DNA of 41,045 nucleotides. Origin: an uncultured Acidobacteriota bacterium. GTDB lineage: Bacteria; Acidobacteriota; Vicinamibacteria; Fen-336. The notes beneath the pieces were generated by a model. That model was not told the origin of the DNA and ran no database searches. It was given only the letters and a program-made list of their open reading frames with translations. Both the position numbers and the translations under genes were made by a program. The stretch spans positions 1 through 41,045 of the forward strand of contig CADEEV010000043.1 of NCBI GenBank assembly GCA_902826455.1, read 5' to 3'. Of this stretch, positions 29,806 to 37,261 are shown in pieces. The stretch's first letter is position 1. Every line of letters begins with the position of its first letter.

Positions 29806-30474
29806 ATGCGCGCGGTCCTCTTCGATTTCGACGGCGTCCTCGTGAACAGCGAGCCCCTGCACTTCGGGTCGCTCCGGGACGCCCTCGCCCGCGAGGGCAT
29901 CGCGATCGACGAGCAGGAGTACCTCAGCACGTATCTCGCCTACGACGACCGCGGCGCGATCCGCATCGCCCTGGAGCGTCACGAGGTGCCCTTCGATCGC
30001 GAGCGCATCGAGGCCATCGCCCGCCAGAAGGCCCGCGACTTCGAGCAGCTGCTGCCGCGGGTGCCGTTCTTCCCGGGAGCGAAGGAGCTCGTGAGGTCCC
30101 TCGCCGCCGAGGTCCCGGTCGCGATCGCCTCGGGCGCGCTCCACGGCGAGATCGAGTCGATCCTGAAGGCGGGCGGCCTCATCGACGCCTTCACCGCGAT
30201 CGTGGGCGCCGACGACGTGTCGCGAGGCAAGCCGCACCCGGAGCCTTACCTCACGGCCATGGCGCGGGTGAACGGCCACGAGCCGGGCCTGCGTCCCGAG
30301 GACTGCCTGGTGTTCGAGGACTCGATGCCCGGCATCGCCTCGGGGCGCGCCGCGGGCATGAAGGTCGTGGCCGTGACGAACTCCTATCCCGCGGAGCGCC
30401 TCGGGCTCGCCCACAAGATCGTCGCGAGCCTCGAGGGCCTGACGCCCGCGGGCCTGCGGCGGGACCTCTTCTAG
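29806..30474 (+). CDS. HAD-superfamily phosphatase (beta-phosphoglucomutase-like)
   Basis: 222 residues. Catalytic motif I DFDGVLVNSEPLH (D7 nucleophile, D9 acid/base), motif II IASGA, lysine of motif III in SRGKPHPEPYL, and motif IV VFEDSMPGIASGRAAGM. The helical cap between residues about 18 and 85 marks subclass IA, like beta-phosphoglucomutase and phosphoglycolate phosphatase; the GKPxPE signature favours sugar-phosphate phosphatases. The exact substrate is unknown. ATG 29806 has no good Shine-Dalgarno; the transcript may be leaderless or nearly so. Its TAG shares the G with the GTG of the SDR gene (TAGTG). Confidence 0.92.
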   Translation: MRAVLFDFDGVLVNSEPLHFGSLRDALAREGIAIDEQEYLSTYLAYDDRGAIRIALERHEVPFDRERIEAIARQKARDFEQLLPRVPFFPGAKELVRSLAAEVPVAIASGALHGEIESILKAGGLIDAFTAIVGADDVSRGKPHPEPYLTAMARVNGHEPGLRPEDCLVFEDSMPGIASGRAAGMKVVAVTNSYPAERLGLAHKIVASLEGLTPAGLRRDLF

Positions 30475-31313
30475 TGCCGTCGCGCTTCCTCGACCCCGAG
30501 CAGGCGAAGAAGCACGCGGAGCACCGCTTCGACTTCGGCCGCAAGAGCCTCGGCGGCAAGGTCGTGCTGGTGCCCGGCGGGGTCGGCGGCCTGGGCGCCG
30601 CGATCACGGCGCTCCTGCTCCAGGACGGCGCGCTGCCGGTCGTGGGTTATCGCTCGCAGCGCGGCCGCGCCCTCGCGTTCCAGCAGAAGATGCAGGACCT
30701 CTACGGCGGCCCCATCACGCTCGTCGAGGGCGACATCCAGGATCCCGCGGTGCGCGAGCGCTACCTGCAAGCAGCCCTCGACGTGAAGGGCGACCTCTAC
30801 GGCCTCGTGGCGCTGCCGGGCGACCCCGCGCGCGTGAAGGCGGACGAGCTCGACGGCGCGGCGCTCGCGGCGTCGTTCAAGGCCAACTACGAGGCGCCGG
30901 TGCTGCTGGCGCGCGCCGCGGCCGGGATCATGAGCCAGAAGGCCACGAAGGGCGCGATCGTCCTGTTCTCGAGCATGCAGGGCGTGCACCCCTTCGAGGG
31001 CAGCCTCGCCTACGCCGGGCCCAAGGCCGCGCTGATCCAGGCGGGCCTGATCCTGGCGAAGGAGTACGGGGGCGCCACCGACATCCGCGTGAACGTCGTG
31101 GCACCGGGCGCCACGACGGCCGGAATGGCACGGGCCTCGATCGACTCGGGCAAGTACGACGCCTACGTGGAGCACGGCGTGATCCCGCGCTTCGGCAAGC
31201 CCGAGGACGTGGCGAAGGTGGTGCGGCTGCTGCTCGAGCCCGACGGCTACCTTACGGGCCAGGTGATCACTGTCGACGGCGGTCTCACGCTGCGGAGGGA
31301 CCGCCTGCCGTGA
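30474..31313 (+). CDS. Short-chain dehydrogenase/reductase
   Basis: 279 residues from GTG 30474, overlapping the HAD stop by one base. Rossmann fold with a slightly unusual dinucleotide motif GGVGGLGAA (normally TGxxxGIG). Catalytic serine lies in LFSSMQG and YxxxK in YAGPKAAL, and the C-terminal VITVDGGLTL is typical of FabG-like members. An N-terminal extension of about 28 residues (PSRFLDPEQAKKHAEHRFDF) precedes the fold. It should reduce or oxidise a carbonyl with NAD(P)H; substrate unknown. The dipeptidase GTG overlaps its stop (GTGA). Confidence 0.9.
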   Translation: MPSRFLDPEQAKKHAEHRFDFGRKSLGGKVVLVPGGVGGLGAAITALLLQDGALPVVGYRSQRGRALAFQQKMQDLYGGPITLVEGDIQDPAVRERYLQAALDVKGDLYGLVALPGDPARVKADELDGAALAASFKANYEAPVLLARAAAGIMSQKATKGAIVLFSSMQGVHPFEGSLAYAGPKAALIQAGLILAKEYGGATDIRVNVVAPGATTAGMARASIDSGKYDAYVEHGVIPRFGKPEDVAKVVRLLLEPDGYLTGQVITVDGGLTLRRDRLP

Positions 31314-32455
31314 AGTACGTCGTCGCGGCCCTGGTCGTGTCGTTGGTGGCCGTGTTCGCCCTGGCCCCGGGCCTGGTCGAGAAGCGCCTCAACCCCATCG
31401 TGGCCACCTCCCACGTGAAGGTCTCCGAGCGAGCCCTGACCTTGCACCGCTCGATCGCGGTGGCCGACCTCCACGCCGACTCGCTGCTCTGGGGCCGCGA
31501 CCTGCGCGCGCGCGCGAGCCGCGGCCAGGTCGACGTGCCGCGGCTACGGGATGCGAACGTCGCGATCCAGATGTTCACGATCGTCACGAAGAGCCCGAGG
31601 CACCTCAACATCGAGCGCAACGAGGCCGACGGGCCCGACGACATCACGCTGCTCGCCCTCGTCCAGCGCTGGCCGCCCATGACCTGGCGCCGGCTCGCGG
31701 AACGGGCGCTGTACCAGGCCCGCCGCCTCGAGAGCATGGCCGACTCCTCGAACGGCGCGCTGCGCGTCGTCCGCACCGGCAGCGACCTGGAGGCGATCCT
31801 CGCCCGCCGGACCCACCGTGCCGTGGCCGGGTTGATCGGCATCGAGGGCGCCCACGCCCTGGACGGGGACCTCGCGAACCTGGAGCGGTTCGACGAGGCC
31901 GGCATCCGGATGATGTCGCCGTCCCACTTCTTCGACACCGACATCGGCGGCTCGGCCCACGGCGTCGCGAAGGGCGGCCTCACCGACAAGGGCCGCGAGC
32001 TGGTGCGGCGCATGGAGGCGAAGAAGATGCTCGTGGACCTGGCCCATGCGTCGCCCCGCACCTTCGACGACGTGATCGCCATGGCGACGCGGCCCGTGGT
32101 CGTGTCCCACACGGGGGTCAAGGGCACCTGCGACAACCGCCGCAACCTCGACGACGCGCAGCTGCGCGCGGTGGCGCGCAACGGCGGCGTCGTGGGCATC
32201 GGCGTCTGGGACACCGCGGTGTGCGGGCGCGACGCCTTCGCGATCGCGAAGGCGATGCGCTACGCGGTCTCGGTCGCGGGCGTCGAGCACGTCGCCCTCG
32301 GCTCGGATTTCGACGGCGCCGTCGAGGCTCCCTTCGACGTGACCGGGCTTCCGGAGATCACGGCGGCGCTCCTCGACGCGGGCCTGACGGACGCCGAGGT
32401 GCGCCTCGTGATGGGCGGGAACGTCGAGCGGCTGCTGCGGGCGTCCCTGCCTTGA
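31310..32455 (+). CDS. Membrane dipeptidase (renal dipeptidase family M19)
   Basis: 381 residues from GTG 31310. An N-terminal hydrophobic segment (about 3-22, signal anchor) suggests export. The M19 zinc-binding pattern is visible: HxD in VADLHADSLLW, the bridging glutamate in GIEGAHALDG, histidines in MSPSHFFDTD and VVSHTGVKG, and the aspartate in ALGSDFDGAVEAP. It hydrolyses dipeptides, possibly with D-residues, in the periplasm, which would suit peptidoglycan turnover or peptide scavenging. It is the last gene of the HAD/SDR/dipeptidase set, all linked by overlapping starts and stops. Confidence 0.93.
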   Translation: MKYVVAALVVSLVAVFALAPGLVEKRLNPIVATSHVKVSERALTLHRSIAVADLHADSLLWGRDLRARASRGQVDVPRLRDANVAIQMFTIVTKSPRHLNIERNEADGPDDITLLALVQRWPPMTWRRLAERALYQARRLESMADSSNGALRVVRTGSDLEAILARRTHRAVAGLIGIEGAHALDGDLANLERFDEAGIRMMSPSHFFDTDIGGSAHGVAKGGLTDKGRELVRRMEAKKMLVDLAHASPRTFDDVIAMATRPVVVSHTGVKGTCDNRRNLDDAQLRAVARNGGVVGIGVWDTAVCGRDAFAIAKAMRYAVSVAGVEHVALGSDFDGAVEAPFDVTGLPEITAALLDAGLTDAEVRLVMGGNVERLLRASLP

Positions 32456-32486
32456 CGACGGACCCAGCGCGCCTTAACCTCATTTG

Positions 32487-33533
32487 ATGAAGATGTCGCG
32501 AAGCGCCGTGCTGGTCGCCCTCGCCGCGAGCGTCGCTCTTTCCGGCTGCAGCCGCGACTCGGCGACCGCCCAGGCCGCCGGGGCCCCGCCGAGCGCCTCG
32601 TCCGTCGTGGCGCAGGTCGGCGGCAAGCCGATCGCCTGGGACGAGATGGAGAAGAAGGCGAGCGGTCGGCTCGCCACGGTCCGCCAGGACGAGTACGAGG
32701 CGCGCCTCGACGCCCTGAACGAGCTCGTCTACGAGCGCCTGCTCGCCGACGAGGCCGGCAGGCGCAAGCTCAGCACCGAGCAGCTGCTGAGCGCCGAGAT
32801 CGACGCCAAGGTCGCGAAGGTCACGCCCCAGGAGATCGAAGAGGTCTACGAGGCGAACAAGGCGCGGGTCGTGGGCCGGCCCAAGGCCGACGTGCTCGTC
32901 GACATCGAGCGCCAGATGAACCGCCAGCGCCGCGCCGAGCGCGAAGACGCGTTCCGCAGCGAGCTCGAGGGCAAGGGCGAGGTCAAGATCCAGCTCGAGG
33001 CGCCCCGCTTCACCCTGGCCTTCGGGCCCTCGACCCCGACGCGCGGGCCCGAGACCGCGCCGGTCACGCTCGTCGAGTTCTCCGACTACCAGTGCCCGTA
33101 CTGCCACCAGGCCCAGAAGGCGGTCGACGAGGTGATGAAGAAGTACGAGGGCAAGGTGCGCTTCGTCCACGGCGAGTACCCGCTGCCCCAGCACCCGCGC
33201 GCCTTCGCCGCGTCCCAGGCGTCGCGCTGCGCCGGCGAGCAGGGCAAGTTCTGGGAGTACCACCAGAACCTCCTGAGCCAGGTCGGGAGCTACGAGGAGC
33301 CGGAGCTCGTGGAGCGCGGCAAGGGCCTCGGCCTCGACCCCGCCAAGCTCGGCAGCTGCCTCGCGTCCGACCGCTTCGAGGCCGAGATCAACGACGGGCG
33401 GCGCATCGCGGTCGAGGCGGGCGTCAACAGCACGCCGACGTTCTTCATCAACGGCAAGAAGTTCCGGGGCGCGCGCCGTCTCGAGGACTTCTCCGAGGTG
33501 ATCGACGCGGAGCTCGCGCGCGGCGGGAAGTAG
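32487..33533 (+). CDS. Lipoprotein fusing a SurA-N-like chaperone region to a DsbA-like domain
   Basis: 348 residues from ATG 32487 (TTG 32484 and ATG 32493 are also in frame). Signal peptide with lipobox LSGC (C21). Residues about 40-165 resemble the SurA/parvulin N-terminal helical region (VAQVGGKPIAWDEMEKKASG, ALNELVYERLLADEA), without a PPIase domain. Residues about 175-348 are a DsbA/DsbG-type thioredoxin fold with CPYC (C203-C206) in FSDYQCPYCHQAQ and cis-proline in NSTPTFFING. It should catalyse thiol-disulfide exchange on exported proteins while holding them unfolded; the combined role is inference. No adjacent DsbB. A weak TAACCT lies 6 bases before the ATG and there is no Shine-Dalgarno, so it may be another leaderless gene. 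Confidence 0.9.
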   Translation: MKMSRSAVLVALAASVALSGCSRDSATAQAAGAPPSASSVVAQVGGKPIAWDEMEKKASGRLATVRQDEYEARLDALNELVYERLLADEAGRRKLSTEQLLSAEIDAKVAKVTPQEIEEVYEANKARVVGRPKADVLVDIERQMNRQRRAEREDAFRSELEGKGEVKIQLEAPRFTLAFGPSTPTRGPETAPVTLVEFSDYQCPYCHQAQKAVDEVMKKYEGKVRFVHGEYPLPQHPRAFAASQASRCAGEQGKFWEYHQNLLSQVGSYEEPELVERGKGLGLDPAKLGSCLASDRFEAEINDGRRIAVEAGVNSTPTFFINGKKFRGARRLEDFSEVIDAELARGGK

Positions 33534-33552
33534 GACGCTTTCGTTTTTTCTG

Positions 33553-33580
33553 TGGACTTCGGCGGTGAGAGCGCTACAAT
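33553..33580 (+). promoter_or_regulatory. Promoter of speA
   Basis: -35-like TGGACT (33553-33558), 16-base spacer and -10 TACAAT (33575-33580). The predicted start near 33587 gives a leader of about 33 bases containing AGGAGG (33601-33606). A T-rich run (33544-33549) lies just before the -35. Confidence 0.5.
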
Positions 33581-33619
33581 CCGCCCCGTTTCGCCGGCAT
33601 AGGAGGCCGAACCCCGAAA

Positions 33620-35530
33620 TTGCCCACTGAGCTCAGAGCCTGGACGGTGCGCGACGCGATCGAGTTGTACAACGTCCATGGCTGGGGCCGCGATTTCTTC
33701 TCGGTCAACGAAGCCGGACACGTGGAGGTCACGCCCTCCGGTCCGGGCTCGCCCAAGATCGACCTCAAGGAGCTCGTCGACGACCTGCGCAGCCGCGGCT
33801 GCAACCTGCCGCTGCTGATCCGCTTCTCCGACATCCTGCGGACCCGCGTGCAGCAGCTGTGCGGCTCCTTCCAGCAGGCGATCGCGGACAACGACTACCG
33901 CGGCAGCTATCGCGGCGTCTACCCGATCAAGGTCAACCAGCAGCGCCACGTCGTCGAGGAGCTGATCGAGTACGGCAAGCCCTACAACCTCGGGATCGAG
34001 GCGGGCTCGAAGCCGGAGCTGCTCGTGGCCCTGGCGCTCCAGGACAATCCCGAGGCCCTCATCCTCTGCAACGGCTACAAGGACAAGGCCTACATCGAGA
34101 CGGCCCTGCTCGCGCGCAAGCTCGGGCGCGAGGTCGTGATCACGATCGACCGGATCGAGGAGCTCGAGACGATCCTGACCGCGTCCCGCGAGCTCGACAT
34201 CCGCCCCGTGATCGGCGTGCGCGCGCGCTTGTCGACGAAGGGCGCAGGCAAGTGGGTGGAGTCGACGGGCGACCGTTCGAAGTTCGGCCTCACCACCGCC
34301 GAGATGGTGGCGACGGTCGAGCGCCTGCGCGCCGAGGGCATGCTCGACTGCCTGCAGCTCCTGCACTTCCACATCGGCTCGCAGATCACGGCCATCCGCG
34401 CCATCAAGGACGCCCTCAAGGAAGCGGCGCGGATCTTCGTCGAGCTCCACGCCCTGGGCGCCAACATGCGCTACGTGGACTGCGGCGGCGGCCTCGGCGT
34501 CGACTACGACGGCAGCCAGACCAACTTCCACTCGTCGGTGAACTACACCTTGGGCGAGTACGCCGCCGACGTCGTGAGCCAGATCGCTGAAGCCTGCAAC
34601 GCGAAGGGCGTGCCGCATCCCAACATCGTCACCGAGTCGGGCCGGGCGCTCACCGCCCACCACTCCGTGCTGGTGTTCAACGTGCTCGGCACCAACGAGA
34701 TCCTCGGCGGCCAGGCCCCGGAGCCGCTCGCGAAGGGCGAGCACCGCACGATCGAGCAGCTCTACGAGACCTACGACGGCATCTCGCGCAAGAACTTCCT
34801 CGAGGGCTACCACGACGCGCTGCAGCTCAAGGAGGAGGGCATCACCGCCTTCAACCTGGGCGTCCTCGACCTGAAGCAGCGCGCCCGCGTCGAGCAGATC
34901 TTCTGGGCGACCTGCGAGAAGATCCTCAAGATCGTGCGCGACCTGCCCTACGTGCCCGACGACCTCGAGGGGCTCGAGAAGCAGCTCACCGACACGTACT
35001 ACTGCAACTTCTCGCTGTTCCAGTCCCTGCCCGACCACTGGGCCGTGCGGCAGCTCTTCCCCACCATGCCCATCGACCGCCTGAACAAGGCGCCGCAGCG
35101 GCGCGGCGTGCTGGCCGACCTGACCTGCGACAGCGACGGCAAGATGGACGAGTTCATCGACCTCAAGGACGTGAAGCACTTCATCGAGCTGCACGCCCCG
35201 AACGGCGAGCCCTACTACATCGCGAGCTTCCTGGTGGGCGCCTACCAGGAGATCCTGGGCGACCTCCACAACCTGTTCGGCGACACCGACGCGGTGCACG
35301 TGCGGCTCGACGGCGACGACTACCGCGTCGACCACGTGGTCGAGGGCGACTCGGTGACCGAGGTGCTGTCCTACGTGCAGTACTCGAAGGACGACCTCAT
35401 GGGCAAGGTCCGCCACGCGGTCGAGGACGCGCTGCGCGAGAAGCGCCTGACGCCGGCCGAGTCGGGCCGCCTGATGCGCCGCTACGAGGAAGCCCTCGAC
35501 GGCTACACGTACCTGACCGTCAACGACTAG
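33620..35530 (+). CDS. speA: Biosynthetic arginine decarboxylase
   Basis: 636 residues, matching the 630-660 of bacterial SpeA. It decarboxylates arginine to agmatine with PLP, the first step of one polyamine route. Motifs: PLP lysine K104 in GVYPIKVNQQRH, substrate and cofactor residues in LLHFHIGSQIT and VDCGGGLGVDYDGS, and the C-terminal active-site cysteine in LADLTCDSDGKMDEF. The start is TTG 33620: the AGGAGG is about 13 bases upstream, somewhat far, but no ATG or GTG is better placed and WTVRDAIELYNVHGWG is the normal beginning. No agmatine-processing gene (speB, aguA) is in the window. Confidence 0.95.
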   Translation: MPTELRAWTVRDAIELYNVHGWGRDFFSVNEAGHVEVTPSGPGSPKIDLKELVDDLRSRGCNLPLLIRFSDILRTRVQQLCGSFQQAIADNDYRGSYRGVYPIKVNQQRHVVEELIEYGKPYNLGIEAGSKPELLVALALQDNPEALILCNGYKDKAYIETALLARKLGREVVITIDRIEELETILTASRELDIRPVIGVRARLSTKGAGKWVESTGDRSKFGLTTAEMVATVERLRAEGMLDCLQLLHFHIGSQITAIRAIKDALKEAARIFVELHALGANMRYVDCGGGLGVDYDGSQTNFHSSVNYTLGEYAADVVSQIAEACNAKGVPHPNIVTESGRALTAHHSVLVFNVLGTNEILGGQAPEPLAKGEHRTIEQLYETYDGISRKNFLEGYHDALQLKEEGITAFNLGVLDLKQRARVEQIFWATCEKILKIVRDLPYVPDDLEGLEKQLTDTYYCNFSLFQSLPDHWAVRQLFPTMPIDRLNKAPQRRGVLADLTCDSDGKMDEFIDLKDVKHFIELHAPNGEPYYIASFLVGAYQEILGDLHNLFGDTDAVHVRLDGDDYRVDHVVEGDSVTEVLSYVQYSKDDLMGKVRHAVEDALREKRLTPAESGRLMRRYEEALDGYTYLTVND

Positions 35531-35547
35531 CCGCCGTCGCTCGCGCC

Positions 35548-36180
35548 ATGCCCGACGCCCGCACGCTGAGCCTGTTCGTCCCGGCGGCGCTGCTCGTCAT
35601 CGTCACCCCCGGTCCGGGCGTGCTGTACGTCGTGGCCCGCAGCCTCGCCCAGGGACGCCTCGCCGGTCTCGTCTCGGTGCTCGGCGTGCAGACGGGAACC
35701 CTGGTGCACGTGGCGGCGGCGGCGCTGGGCGCGTCGGCCGTGATCGCGGCCTCGCCCCTCGCCTTCCTGGCTCTCAAGCTGCTCGGCGGCGCCTATCTGG
35801 CCTGGCTCGGCGTCCGGCAGTTCCGCACGGCGCAGGCGCCGGCCGGCGCGCCCGCCGCTCCGCGCGAGAGCCTCGGCCGCGTCTACGGCCAGGCGATCGT
35901 GGTGAACGTCCTCAACCCGAGCACGGCGCTGTTCTTCCTGGCCTTCCTGCCGCAGTTCGCGAAGCCCGAGCGCGGGGCGGTGCCGTTGCAGCTGACGGCG
36001 CTCGGCCTGGTGTTCGTGGCGATCGCACTCGTCTCCGACGGCTCCTGGGCCCTCGCCGCGGGGTCCGCCGCCGGCCGCCTGAAGCAGAGCGGCCGCAGCG
36101 CGTGGGTGCAGCGCCACGTCGTGGCGCCGCTGCTGGTGCTGCTGGGCCTGCTCTCGATGGCGGCCGCGATCCGCGCCTAG
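35548..36180 (+). CDS. LysE/RhtB-family amino-acid exporter
   Basis: 210 residues with about six hydrophobic helices. The N-terminal ALLVIVTPGPGVLYVVARSL with its PGP motif, GVQTGTLVHVAAAALG and KLLGGAYLAWLGVRQFR are characteristic of the LysE/RhtB superfamily, which exports amino acids or related amines. It begins 17 bases after speA on the same strand and could export arginine, agmatine or another basic compound; this pairing is inference from position. No strong ribosome site is visible, so coupling to speA is possible. Confidence 0.92.
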   Translation: MPDARTLSLFVPAALLVIVTPGPGVLYVVARSLAQGRLAGLVSVLGVQTGTLVHVAAAALGASAVIAASPLAFLALKLLGGAYLAWLGVRQFRTAQAPAGAPAAPRESLGRVYGQAIVVNVLNPSTALFFLAFLPQFAKPERGAVPLQLTALGLVFVAIALVSDGSWALAAGSAAGRLKQSGRSAWVQRHVVAPLLVLLGLLSMAAAIRA

Positions 36181-36184
36181 CGGC

Positions 36185-36673
36185 TCAGCACTCCGTCTTC
36201 TCGGCCTCGGCGAGCTCTTCCTCGACGACGGAGGCCCACTGGGCGAGAACGGCGTCGGGCGAGCGCTCGAGGCTGTCGGTGGCGATCTCCAGGGCCTCGC
36301 GGTAGCGCCGCAGCTCGCGCAGGCACCAGACGAGGGTCAGGGCGACCGACGAGCCGTGGCGGAAGTTCTCCCCGAGCGGCAGCAGGTCGCGAGCGCGGTT
36401 CGCGGCGGCCAGCGCCTCGGCGTCGAGTCCCAGGGCATGCCGGCAGCGGGCGAGACCGTTCCACGCCTCGGACGACTCGGGCGCGGCCTCGACCGCCCGC
36501 TGGTAGAGCCCGAGGGCCTCCTCGCCTTCCCGCGCGCCCAGGCGCAGGCTCGCCTTCAGGAGCAGCGCCTCGACCTGGCGGGGATTGCGGCCGAGGAGCG
36601 CGTCCAGGGCCTCGAGGGCCTCGCGCACCTGGCCTCGCGCCGCGAACAGGCGCGCGTCCTCGAAGCTCTCCAC
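36185..36673 (-). CDS. TPR-repeat protein
   Basis: 162 residues from GTG 36673, two bases after the TGA of the Nudix gene (TGAGCGTG, the same junction as before DUF3501). It is made of tetratricopeptide-like helical pairs: ARLFAARGQVREALEALDAL, EALGLYQRAVEAAPESSEAW, WCLRELRRYREALEIATDSL. No signal peptide or membrane segment. TPR proteins act as protein-binding scaffolds; no partner is evident. It converges on the LysE-like gene 4 bases away. Confidence 0.83.
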   Translation of the reverse strand: MESFEDARLFAARGQVREALEALDALLGRNPRQVEALLLKASLRLGAREGEEALGLYQRAVEAAPESSEAWNGLARCRHALGLDAEALAAANRARDLLPLGENFRHGSSVALTLVWCLRELRRYREALEIATDSLERSPDAVLAQWASVVEEELAEAEKTEC

Positions 36674-36675
36674 GC

Positions 36676-37215
36676 TCAGCGCGGAACGCGGACGCGCGGG
36701 AAGAAGCGGCGCAGGTAGTCCCTGAGCGCCGCGGCCGTGCTCTCGAAGGCCAGGTCGTCCCAGGGCAGCTGCTCGGGCGGGAAGGCCCGCACGTCCTCGG
36801 CCTCGTCCCCGATCTGCAGCCGGCCGCCGATCACGTCGGCGGCGTACACGACCACCGCCACGTCGTTGCCGGGGTAGGAGTACACGTCGAGGATGCCCGT
36901 CACGCTCACGCGCAGGCCGACCTCCTCGAAGGTCTCGCGGACGGCCGCCTGGGCGACGCTCTCGCCGCGGTCCACGAAGCCGCCCGGGAACACCCACTTG
37001 CCGAACTGCGGCTGGATGCCGCGGCGCAGCAGCACGATGCCGCCCTCGATGGTGCACACGGCGCAGGCCGCCACCTTGGGATCCTGGTAGAAGACGAAAC
37101 CGCAGATGCCGCAGATGAGACGCTCGGGCTCGCCTTCCTTGAGGACGCGGGTCTCGAGGTTCGCGCCGCACTTCGGGCAGTAACGGAAGAGGGTCGTCGC
37201 CGTCGTGTCGGCCAT
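36676..37215 (-). CDS. Zinc-ribbon Nudix hydrolase
   Basis: 179 residues. An N-terminal zinc ribbon (C13-x2-C16 and C35-x2-C38) precedes a Nudix domain with an intact Nudix box from G79 to L101 (GFVDRGE then RETFEEVGL), matching GX5EX7REUXEEXGU. It hydrolyses a nucleoside diphosphate linked to another moiety, using magnesium. The zinc ribbon recalls NADH pyrophosphatase NudC, but the protein is shorter and lacks the NudC SQPWPFPxS signature, so the substrate is open. ATG 37215 is fixed by TATAAT exactly 8 bases upstream (leaderless). The divergent neighbour is the transhydrogenase alpha gene. Confidence 0.93.
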   Translation of the reverse strand: MADTTATTLFRYCPKCGANLETRVLKEGEPERLICGICGFVFYQDPKVAACAVCTIEGGIVLLRRGIQPQFGKWVFPGGFVDRGESVAQAAVRETFEEVGLRVSVTGILDVYSYPGNDVAVVVYAADVIGGRLQIGDEAEDVRAFPPEQLPWDDLAFESTAAALRDYLRRFFPRVRVPR

Positions 37216-37223
37216 GTGCCGGG

Positions 37224-37229
37224 ATTATA
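37224..37229 (-). promoter_or_regulatory. -10 element of leaderless Nudix promoter
   Basis: TATAAT on the minus strand ending 8 bases before ATG 37215; no -35 recognised. Confidence 0.62.
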
Positions 37230-37247
37230 GGCCCCGTGCGAATCGAG

Positions 37248-37253
37248 TACACT
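37248..37253 (+). promoter_or_regulatory. -10 element of leaderless transhydrogenase promoter
   Basis: TACACT followed by exactly 8 bases and ATG 37262; no -35 or Shine-Dalgarno recognised. Confidence 0.58.
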
Positions 37254-37261
37254 GCCTGCCC

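Noticed and set aside
33540-33550. T-run after the DsbA-fusion gene as an intrinsic terminator
   Set aside because: No stable hairpin immediately precedes the TTTTTT; it may simply be part of the AT-rich upstream region of the speA promoter.
36170-36185. Small hairpin CCGC-GCCTA-GCGG at the LysE/TPR convergent junction as terminator
   Set aside because: Only four base pairs and no T-run.
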